This document shows positions 1 to 5,283 of a stretch of 5,748 nt of DNA, in pieces. The stretch lies in assembly GCA_934777095.1 (NCBI GenBank), contig CAKVNP010000158.1, positions 1 to 5,748 of the forward strand. The letters are read 5' to 3'. How positions within the stretch are numbered: position 1 is the stretch's first letter; every line of letters starts with the position of its first letter. This DNA is from an uncultured Clostridium sp. (GTDB taxonomy: Bacteria; Bacillota; Clostridia; Clostridiales; Clostridiaceae). A model generated the notes under the pieces. It worked only from the letters and a program-made list of their open reading frames with translations. It was not told the DNA's origin and made no database searches. Position numbers and translations under genes: made by a program.

Positions 1-183
1 TTTTAGATAATTATCTTCTTCAGCCATTTTTTTTAATCTTTCAAGGTCTACTTTATCATTTACTTTCAGGGATTCCTTATAAATTATTTCTGCATGAAGA
101 GAAAAAGCAAATTCCCCATCAATATATACATTTACACGTTCCTTATTTCTTTTTCCAATTTCTAATTTTGTAATAACATTCAT
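1..183 (-). CDS. recX: RecX-family regulator of RecA, N-terminal part (3' end outside window)
   Basis: The first 61 codons of a gene that runs off the left edge. The visible protein begins MNVITKLEIGKRNKERVNVY, then IDGEFAFSLHAEIIY and LKVNDKVDLERLK. The order (ITKLE..KRNKERVNVY, a DGEFAF turn, then a helix) matches the N-terminal region of clostridial RecX proteins as I remember them. RecX binds RecA filaments and modulates recombination and SOS activity in the cytoplasm; the three-helix repeats expected further on are outside the window. The ATG at 183-181 is supported by a strong Shine-Dalgarno sequence (AAAAGGTGG, 192-200) 8 nt upstream. The gene follows the M16 peptidase by 15 nt on the same strand and is probably co-transcribed with it. 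The identification rests on the N-terminus only. Confidence 0.8.
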   Translation of the reverse strand, partial: MNVITKLEIGKRNKERVNVYIDGEFAFSLHAEIIYKESLKVNDKVDLERLKKMAEEDNYLK

Positions 184-191
184 AATTATTG

Positions 192-200
192 CCACCTTTT
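192..200 (-). promoter_or_regulatory. Ribosome binding site of recX, overlapping the peptidase stop codon
   Basis: On the minus strand the sequence reads AAAAGGTGG, 8 nt before the recX ATG. The TAA stop of the upstream peptidase occupies 199-201, so the terminating ribosome sits on the recX initiation site. This favours translational coupling of the two genes (inference) and fixes the recX start. Confidence 0.75.
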
Positions 201-1437
201 AAGATTTTAATATATGAATTGTAGGATTATTTAAAACTTCATTAGCAGCCTTATATATTTCATCATTTGAAATAGTATTTAAATTCTCCATATCTTCTAA
301 AAATTCAAAAATATTTTCGTCTTCTATATGCTGATTTAAGATGTAACTGCATAATTCTGTTGAATCTTCCAGTGTTGAGATAACAGCAGTCTTATGAACT
401 TTTTTCATTATCTTTAAATCTCTTTCACCTATTTCAATATCCCTATCCTTAATAGATTGTAAAATATCATCTATAACCGATACTGTTTCTTCAACATCTT
501 CCTCATTTACTGCAGTATAAATATAAAGACTTTTCACATGCTTTGTCACATCTAAATGTGAATATATATCATAAGCAAGCCCTCTATTTTCTCTTACTTC
601 CCTAAATAATACTGAATTAGCACTTTCACCTAAGCGATGGTTCAATATCCTAAGCGGCAGCTCTAAGGACTTATCTAAATCATAAAAAGTAAATAAATAC
701 ACTATTGTGCTTAGCTCAATATTTTCTTTATGGGTAATCTTTTTTACGCCTTTATTCCTTTCATCTATAGCCACCAAGTGATGATGTGTTCCCTGCTGCC
801 ATCCACCAAATTCTCCTTGGATCATTTTTAAAGCATCTTCATGTTCTAAAGAAGAAACTACTGTTATTAAAGTGTTATTTGGAATATAGTGCTTAGTGTA
901 ATAATCATTTAAGTCTTTTTTAGTAAAATTTTTAACATTTTCTTCGATACCAGCCACATCATATCTTAAGGCACTCTTATTAAATGCAATTTCATTTACC
1001 CTCTTAAAAGAAAGATCTTCAACACTATCCTTGCTAGCTCTCATTTCAGCTAAAATGACACCTCTTTCTTTTTCAATTTCCTCTTCTGCAAAAATAGGTG
1101 ATGTTACCATATCTCCTAAAAGCTCAATTGCCTTAGAAAGTTCTTCTTCTAAACAGCTTATTGAAAATACTGTTGCTGAATAATCTGTATATGCATTATA
1201 TTCTCCTCCTAATGACTCTAAATCATCATTCAGCATCTCAAAATTTCTTTTTTTTGTACCCTTAAAAAGCATATGTTCAATAAAATGAGAAATTCCCTTT
1301 TCCTCTATCTTTTCATTAAGGGCACCAACCTTAACCCCTACATTAATTGAAGAAATCTGTGTATCTTTTTTTATTGTAATTACTTCTAAACCATTTTGCA
1401 GCTTATGTTTTTTTACATCAAAATTAAGTTTTATCAT
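199..1437 (-). CDS. M16-family zinc metallopeptidase (processing-peptidase / YmxG-MlpA type)
   Basis: A 412-residue protein with the inverted zinc motif HxxEH at His51-Phe-Ile-Glu54-His55, followed by MLFKGT. The third zinc ligand is Glu131, 76 residues after His55, within EKERGVILAEM, the spacing expected for M16. The C-terminal half has the second-domain signature LFREVRENRGLAY (about 277-289), with Arg282 and Tyr289 at the positions conserved in active M16B enzymes. The length fits the single-chain ~410-residue bacterial M16B peptidases such as Bacillus YmxG/MlpA. The motif context HFIEHMLFKGT argues against the YmfH branch, which I recall as HFLEHKMF. There is no signal peptide, so it is probably cytoplasmic; the substrate is unknown. 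The ATG at 1437 begins just before the conserved strand and is preceded by GGGAAGG (1449-1455). recX follows closely. Family assignment is firm; the subgroup is less certain. Confidence 0.93.
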   Translation of the reverse strand: MIKLNFDVKKHKLQNGLEVITIKKDTQISSINVGVKVGALNEKIEEKGISHFIEHMLFKGTKKRNFEMLNDDLESLGGEYNAYTDYSATVFSISCLEEELSKAIELLGDMVTSPIFAEEEIEKERGVILAEMRASKDSVEDLSFKRVNEIAFNKSALRYDVAGIEENVKNFTKKDLNDYYTKHYIPNNTLITVVSSLEHEDALKMIQGEFGGWQQGTHHHLVAIDERNKGVKKITHKENIELSTIVYLFTFYDLDKSLELPLRILNHRLGESANSVLFREVRENRGLAYDIYSHLDVTKHVKSLYIYTAVNEEDVEETVSVIDDILQSIKDRDIEIGERDLKIMKKVHKTAVISTLEDSTELCSYILNQHIEDENIFEFLEDMENLNTISNDEIYKAANEVLNNPTIHILKS

Positions 1438-1541
1438 TATATTTTTATCCTTCCCATCTCCTGCATTCTCTAATCTTTAGATTAAATCAATATCTATATA
1501 TCTTTATTTTTATCTAATCATATTAATAAGCCTAATATAAT

Positions 1542-1550
1542 ATTATAACA
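1542..1550 (-). promoter_or_regulatory. Candidate extended -10 promoter for the peptidase-recX unit
   Basis: On the minus strand the sequence reads TGTTATAAT, a perfect match to the extended -10 consensus TGnTATAAT. The region at -35 (AGGAAG, 1565-1570) is poor, which is tolerated by extended -10 promoters. Transcription would begin near 1535 and give a leader of roughly 95 nt before the ATG at 1437. Such AT-rich sequence yields chance matches, so the call is moderate. Confidence 0.45.
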
Positions 1551-1700
1551 GCTGAAACAAATTACTTCCTCAAAAATATTCATATCTTAGCTTTTTTCTT
1601 TAATAATAATATGTTTAATAATTAATTACAACAAATTAAGGAATAGTTTTTATTTTATTTACTTTAATATATAATAAGAGATAAATAGTAATTTTACTAA

Positions 1701-1728
1701 TTTTCACTATAGAAGTTTCTCTTAGAAT
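1701..1728 (+). promoter_or_regulatory. Candidate sigma-A promoter for the two-component operon
   Basis: TTTTCA (1701-1706, 4 of 6 to TTGACA) and TAGAAT (1723-1728, 5 of 6 to TATAAT) are separated by 16 nt. This puts a start site near 1735 and a leader of about 37 nt before the ATG at 1772. The palindrome at 1686-1699 lies directly upstream. An alternative is the perfect TATAAT at 1670-1675, whose -35 (TTTTTA) is weak. Both are visual consensus matches only. Confidence 0.35.
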
Positions 1729-1759
1729 AGGACTTTTATATAAGTTTATTTACAAATTG

Positions 1760-1766
1760 AAGGGAG
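1760..1766 (+). promoter_or_regulatory. Ribosome binding site that decides the response-regulator start
   Basis: AAGGGAG lies 5 nt before the ATG at 1772. A TTG at 1757 is in frame and upstream, but starting there would place this Shine-Dalgarno sequence inside the coding region and leave the TTG without one, so the ATG is preferred. Confidence 0.85.
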
Positions 1767-1771
1767 TATAT

Positions 1772-2455
1772 ATGAAGAAAAATATTTTAATTATAGAAGA
1801 CGAAATGAGAATAAGATTTTTACTGCGCGATTATTTAATTAGTGAAAATTTTACTGTTATTGAAGCAGCCGATGGAGATGAAGGACTACTAGCATTCGAA
1901 AAAAATAAAGTTAACTTAATACTTTTAGATATAATGATGCCAAAAGTAGATGGAATTACAGTACTGGAAACTATCAGAAAAACCTCTGATGTACCAGTTA
2001 TTCTGCTTACTGCCAAAAGCCAGGAAGAAGATAAATTATTTGGTTACGAAGTCGGTGCCGATGACTATATAACAAAACCCTTTTCGCCTAAAATATTAGT
2101 GGCAAAGGTTAAGGCTTTACTAAAAAGAACTGCTGATACTGAAATGGATGATTCTGCTATAAAGAATTATAACGGGTTGACTATTAATATTCTAGCCCAT
2201 GAAATAAAGGTAAATAATAAACCTCTAAATTTATCTCCTAAAGAATTTGAATTACTGGTTTATCTAGCAAATAATTCTGGTATTTCACTTTCTAGAGATA
2301 CTATTTTAGATAATGTCTGGGGAATTGATTATTATGGTGATTTAAGAACTGTTGATACTAATATAAAAAGATTAAGGGAGAAGCTCGGGGATAAATCAAA
2401 TTATATTGTAACTGTCAGAGGAAGCGGCTACAAATTCGAGGTTGCCAATGATTAA
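1772..2455 (+). CDS. OmpR/PhoB-family two-component response regulator
   Basis: A 227-residue cytoplasmic DNA-binding regulator. The receiver domain (about 1-120) has the acidic pair Glu9-Asp10, the phosphoacceptor Asp53 in LILLDIMMP, the switch residues Thr80 (ILLTAK) and Tyr99, and Lys102 in DDYITKPF. The C-terminal winged-helix domain (about 130-225) has the family pattern LSPKEFELLVYL (154-165), then VWG (182-184), a recognition helix RTVDTNIKRLREKLG (192-206) and the wing VRGSGYKF (215-222). All receiver key residues are present, so it should be phosphorylated normally, presumably by the kinase encoded next. The two genes overlap by 8 nt, so they are one operon. The regulon cannot be inferred from sequence, and I give no gene symbol because many paralogues look alike. 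The start is set at the ATG with a good Shine-Dalgarno sequence. Confidence 0.96.
   Translation: MKKNILIIEDEMRIRFLLRDYLISENFTVIEAADGDEGLLAFEKNKVNLILLDIMMPKVDGITVLETIRKTSDVPVILLTAKSQEEDKLFGYEVGADDYITKPFSPKILVAKVKALLKRTADTEMDDSAIKNYNGLTINILAHEIKVNNKPLNLSPKEFELLVYLANNSGISLSRDTILDNVWGIDYYGDLRTVDTNIKRLREKLGDKSNYIVTVRGSGYKFEVAND
2438..2441 (+). promoter_or_regulatory. Ribosome binding site of the histidine kinase
   Basis: GAGG inside the last codons of the response regulator lies 6 nt before the kinase ATG at 2448. It supports that ATG over the in-frame TTG at 2442, which would be only two codons longer and would overlap this site. Confidence 0.6.
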
Positions 2456-3971
2456 TAATAGAAAAAGAAGTATCAGCACTAAAATTTTTAGTATCACTTT
2501 AACATTTATACTAATTGTCTTTCTAATCACCTTTTTTTTCTTAATGATATTTTTTGAAGACTTTTATATGTATGAAAAAACAAAGGATTTAACTACTAAA
2601 ACAAAACGCTTTACTACTTTATATAATTACGCAAATTCTGATACATCTACGGATACCTTATCAACTGCACTTTCTTATTATGAAGAAACAAACTCTACTA
2701 GAATGGCAATTTTTAAGCTTGATGGTTCAGGTGAGGTAATTCTATCTAATAATTTTAATTTTACTACAGATAATTCACTGATGACTGCATTCTGCTATGA
2801 ACTTTTAAATGATACAAAACTTATTAATAGCGTTGTAGCAAATAATGAAATTCAATCTACAATCTTTACCAATAAGAGTTCTGATTCTAAAAAGATAGGT
2901 ATTGTAGCTCCAATGTCAGTCTATAGAAAAAATGATGCTATCCTAATTACTGTATCATCAGTTCAGCCTATTAAGGAGGCAGCTGCAGTAATTAAAAGTT
3001 TTTGTTTTTACCTACTGCTAGGAATATTAGTAGTATCTGCTTTATTAACTAAATTTTATACCAAGCTTATTGTCAATCCGTTAATTAAGATAAATAATTC
3101 TGCTGTAAAAATGTCTAATTTAGACTTCAGTGTAAAATGTGAAGTTGTCAGTGATGATGAAATTGGAAGTTTAGCAAATTCCCTAAATTTCTTATCTCAA
3201 AATCTAAAATCTGCCTTAGATGACCTTACAGATAAAAATAATCAGCTTAAGGAAGATATTGAAAAAGAACGTCACTTAGAAACAATGCGTAAAGACTTTG
3301 TAGCCAGCGTAAGCCATGACTTAAAAACCCCTATTGGTATAATAAGCGGTTATGCTGAAGGATTAAGAGATGGAGTTGTACCAGACGATAATGTAGGCTA
3401 CTACTTAGATTCAATTATAGATGAATCTAAAAAGATGAATTCACTAGTAAATAGCATGCTGCAGCTTTCAAATCTAGAATCAAATAGTACAATATTAAAT
3501 TTAGAAACCTTTAATATTGTAAGATTAATTCACGCAATGGTTAAAAAGCTTTCATTAGACCTAAATGAAAAACACTTAAAAGTAAATTATGACGGTCCTG
3601 AATATGCCTATGTAACAGGAGATATCTTAAAAATAGAGCAAGTTATGCAGAACTTAATAACTAATGCTATTAAATATTCTCCTAATCAAAATACAATCTT
3701 TGTAAAGATTTTTGAAGAAAACAACTGTTATAATATTTCAGTAGAAAATACTGGTGCTCATATTCCTGAAAAAGAACTTTCAAATATATTTATTAAATTC
3801 TACCGTGTTGATAAATCTGGAAATAGATCTACTAACAGCTTTGGTCTTGGACTTGCCATAGTAAAGAAAATTCTAGAACTGCACCATAGCGAATTTGGAG
3901 TGAAAAATACCCAAAACGGAGTACTTTTCTACTTTACACTAAGAAAAGAAAACTTAGATGACCTAGAATAA
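2448..3971 (+). CDS. Membrane-bound sensor histidine kinase (HAMP-HisKA-HATPase_c)
   Basis: A 507-residue sensor kinase. Domain order: short cytoplasmic N-terminus; TM1 about 13-36 (IFSITLTFILIVFLITFFF); extracytoplasmic domain about 37-183, rich in Ser, Thr and Asn, which I do not recognise; TM2 about 184-204 (FYLLLGILVVSALL); HAMP about 205-257 (VNPLIKINN...DDEIGSLANSLN); a helical linker to about 282; HisKA with phospho-acceptor His290 in FVASVSHDLKTPIG; and an HATPase_c domain. That domain has the N box NLITNA (402-407), the F box IFIKFYRVD (447-455) and the G2 box GLGLAI (466-471). The G1 box reads VENTGAHIP (432-440): Asn434 replaces the usual Asp, as in VanS-like kinases from memory. 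The kinase should autophosphorylate at His290 and pass phosphate to the regulator whose gene overlaps it by 8 nt. Its ligand is unknown. Confidence 0.95.
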   Translation: MINNRKRSISTKIFSITLTFILIVFLITFFFLMIFFEDFYMYEKTKDLTTKTKRFTTLYNYANSDTSTDTLSTALSYYEETNSTRMAIFKLDGSGEVILSNNFNFTTDNSLMTAFCYELLNDTKLINSVVANNEIQSTIFTNKSSDSKKIGIVAPMSVYRKNDAILITVSSVQPIKEAAAVIKSFCFYLLLGILVVSALLTKFYTKLIVNPLIKINNSAVKMSNLDFSVKCEVVSDDEIGSLANSLNFLSQNLKSALDDLTDKNNQLKEDIEKERHLETMRKDFVASVSHDLKTPIGIISGYAEGLRDGVVPDDNVGYYLDSIIDESKKMNSLVNSMLQLSNLESNSTILNLETFNIVRLIHAMVKKLSLDLNEKHLKVNYDGPEYAYVTGDILKIEQVMQNLITNAIKYSPNQNTIFVKIFEENNCYNISVENTGAHIPEKELSNIFIKFYRVDKSGNRSTNSFGLGLAIVKKILELHHSEFGVKNTQNGVLFYFTLRKENLDDLE

Positions 3972-4014
3972 AATTAATGATGAATTATGAATGCCGAATG
4001 ATGGATTAAGGTGA

Positions 4015-4032
4015 GAACTCCGTAAGAAGTTC
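4015..4032 (+). repeat. Internal hairpin 1 of the palindromic element
   Basis: GAACTCCGTAAGAAGTTC folds with a five-base-pair GAACT/AGTTC stem, one C-A mismatch (4020/4027), then a C-G pair closing a GTAA loop that fits the GNRA tetraloop pattern. The single mismatch looks like decay of a perfect seven-base-pair stem. No T-run follows on the plus strand, so it is not by itself a terminator. Confidence 0.6.
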
Positions 4033-4049
4033 CTAAAAAAATATATATC

Positions 4050-4070
4050 AAAAAAATTCCTGAGGAATTT
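4050..4070 (-). terminator. Candidate intrinsic terminator for the minus-strand operon (hairpin 2 of the element)
   Basis: On the minus strand AAATTCC-TCA-GGAATTT forms a perfect seven-base-pair stem with a 3-nt loop, and the last strand runs into seven consecutive T (4056-4050). It lies about 40 nt past the stop of the 134-residue protein. The stem has only two G-C pairs, so it is weak alone; the flanking long inverted repeat may help. Confidence 0.45.
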
Positions 4071-4111
4071 CAACCTTAATTCATCATTCATAATTCGTAA
4101 TTCATCATTTT

Positions 4112-4516
4112 CTAATATGTTCTGTTTATTTTCTTAAAGATGATTTCTTTAGAGAGTTCCATTGTTTCTGGATTTATTTCTATTTTAAAAATATTAGGGC
4201 ATTCCTCTTCTCTCCACTTTCTCATATACTTGGGAGTTACCTCAAAACTATAGAAATACCTTTCGTCATACCTGTCGGAAAATTCCAAGAAGCTCTCTTT
4301 ACTGTGTCTATCCAGCTTTAGTCTTTCCTTTGGAAGATTATTTACGATAGGCACTAAAAACCTGATAGGAATTTCATATTTAAAATGTCCCTTAATTTCT
4401 TTACCTTCCATTAAAGCTCTTTTTAAAAAGATTTTCTCTTTTTCTGCAAGCTCCTTAAAGCCTAGTTTAAAAACAGGCTCTCCTCTTTTGTTTTTATCAA
4501 TTTTTACTTTTATCAT
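4112..4516 (-). CDS. Unrecognised 134-residue protein, last gene of the reductase operon
   Basis: I do not recognise this family. The protein is soluble-looking and charged, with many Lys and Glu, no signal peptide, no membrane segment and no cysteine pair. It begins MIKVKIDKNKRGEPVFKLGF, has a Lys/Glu-rich middle (LAEKEKIFLKRALMEGKEIK), then IPIRFLVPIVNNLPKERLKL, an aromatic stretch DRYDERYFYSFEVTPKYMRKW and a C-terminal NIFKIEINPETMELSKEI. The alternation suggests a small mixed alpha/beta domain (inference). The ATG at 4516 has GGTGAG (4520-4525) just upstream, with short spacing of about 3-4 nt. It follows the reductase gene by 23 nt on the same strand, so the two are very probably co-transcribed. 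Its stop codon lies 2 bp from the palindromic element. Codon use and base composition look like its neighbours. That it is a real gene is well supported; its function is unknown. Confidence 0.8.
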   Translation of the reverse strand: MIKVKIDKNKRGEPVFKLGFKELAEKEKIFLKRALMEGKEIKGHFKYEIPIRFLVPIVNNLPKERLKLDRHSKESFLEFSDRYDERYFYSFEVTPKYMRKWREEECPNIFKIEINPETMELSKEIIFKKINRTY

Positions 4517-4539
4517 AATCTCACCACTTAGCCTAGTAT

Positions 4540-5283
4540 TTATATTATTGCACCATCAATTTTAATCACTTGTCCTGTTAAATATGAACATTGACCATTG
4601 CAAAGGAACCTCACCATCTTTGCTACTTCTAATGTTTCACCAAACCTTCCTGCTGGAATTTCTTCAATTAAATCTTCCTTTTCTTCTTCTGAAAGAAAAC
4701 TATTCATTTCTGTATTGATAACTCCTGGTGCTATAGCATTTACCCTTATGCCAAAAGGAGCTGTTTCTTTTGCTAAGGCTTTAGTAAATAGATTTATGCC
4801 ACCTTTAGATGCAGAATAAAGAACTTCACAAGAAGCACCTGCTTCCCCCCAGATAGAAGATATATTTATAATATTGCCTTTACCTCTGCTTATCATAGAT
4901 GGCAAAGCATATTTAGCCAGCAGCATAGCAGCTTTTAAATTTACATTTAGTAAATCATCTATATCCTCTTCTGACATATCCATAAATAATCCAATTTTTG
5001 AGATACCTGCATTATTTATTAGTATATCTATCTTACCAAAGCTTTCTTCAACTTCCTTGATAAGTTCCTTACAATTTATAGCTTTAGATATATCTTTTTT
5101 AAAAAGCTTCCCATATCCGCCATTTTCTCTTATATAATTCAATGTACTTTCTGCACCTTGATCATCTCTGGAATAATTTATAGCAATGGCTGCGCCAGCT
5201 TTGGATAGCTCTTTTGCAATAGCACTGCCAATTCCCCTTGATCCACCAGTAATTAAAACTACTTTTCCACTTAATTCATTCAT
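4540..5283 (-). CDS. FabG-like short-chain dehydrogenase/reductase, probable YmfI-type EF-P 5-aminopentanone reductase
   Basis: A 247-residue classical SDR. The Rossmann nucleotide site is TGGSRGIG (12-19), with Arg16 suggesting NADPH; NNAG is at 90-93. The catalytic tetrad is Asn115, Ser143, Tyr156 and Lys160, with the same spacing as E. coli FabG. The C-terminus is GQVIKIDGAII. The catalytic region reads SSIWGEAGASCEVLYSASKG (142-161). The SSIWGxxGASCEVLYS form is, from memory, that of Bacillus YmfI, which reduces the 5-aminopentanone group on elongation factor P to 5-aminopentanol. No acyl-carrier or fatty-acid synthesis genes lie nearby, which agrees with a role other than FabG (inference). 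The ATG overlaps the stop of the upstream phosphoesterase (ATGA, 5280-5283). The ribosome site is weak, so translation is probably coupled. SDR family is certain; the YmfI assignment is moderate, and the alternative is 3-oxoacyl-ACP reductase. Confidence 0.9.
   Translation of the reverse strand: MNELSGKVVLITGGSRGIGSAIAKELSKAGAAIAINYSRDDQGAESTLNYIRENGGYGKLFKKDISKAINCKELIKEVEESFGKIDILINNAGISKIGLFMDMSEEDIDDLLNVNLKAAMLLAKYALPSMISRGKGNIINISSIWGEAGASCEVLYSASKGGINLFTKALAKETAPFGIRVNAIAPGVINTEMNSFLSEEEKEDLIEEIPAGRFGETLEVAKMVRFLCNGQCSYLTGQVIKIDGAII

Larger units (their letters stand above)
1438..1771. other. Divergent intergenic region, about 330 bp, no gene seen
   Basis: This very AT-rich stretch separates the minus-strand peptidase from the plus-strand response regulator. 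I see no credible coding region in it. It holds a minus-strand extended -10 candidate (1542-1550), two plus-strand promoter candidates (-10 at 1670-1675 and at 1723-1728), and two perfect 6-2-6 palindromes: TAATCTTTAGATTA at 1471-1484 and TAGTAATTTTACTA at 1686-1699. There is no GC-rich stem or recognisable riboswitch. Confidence 0.7.
3976..4109. repeat. MITE-like palindromic intergenic element with two internal hairpins
   Basis: A 134-bp element bounded by imperfect terminal inverted repeats, 3976-4012 and 4073-4109, matching at 32 of 37 positions. The arms are built from a repeating ATGAATTATGAATGATG-like unit ending in ATTAAGGT. Between them are two smaller hairpins (4015-4032 and 4054-4070) joined by an A/T tract. 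It encodes no protein and fills nearly all of the 140 nt between the convergent kinase and 134-residue protein genes. Of the five mismatches, two (3988/4097 and 4004/4081) become G-U pairs in plus-strand RNA but not in minus-strand RNA. I see no clear target-site duplication. From memory, similar GAATTATGAAT-type palindromes occur between genes in Clostridium genomes. It may act as a bidirectional terminator or mRNA 3'-end stabiliser (inference). Confidence 0.8.

Noticed and set aside
199..1437. Peptidase as the YmfF/YmfH partner of the YmfI-like reductase
   Set aside because: In Bacillus ymfI sits beside two M16 genes, but here the peptidase is over 3 kb away in a different unit with an intact HFIEH site and YmxG-like context, so a direct link is not supported.
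1757..1771. TTG start giving a 5-residue longer response regulator
   Set aside because: The Shine-Dalgarno sequence AAGGGAG lies inside this extension and is correctly spaced for the ATG at 1772, where the receiver domain normally begins.
1831..2016. Minus-strand open frame inside the response regulator
   Set aside because: It lies wholly within a strongly supported gene and encodes a low-complexity Ser-rich peptide with no family resemblance.
2442..2447. TTG start for the histidine kinase, two codons upstream of the ATG
   Set aside because: The ATG at 2448 has GAGG at proper distance; the TTG would overlap nothing useful and lacks a ribosome site.
3976..4109. CRISPR-like repeats from the recurring ATGAATTATGAAT units
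   Set aside because: The units form inverted arms of one palindrome, not regularly spaced direct repeats with unique spacers.
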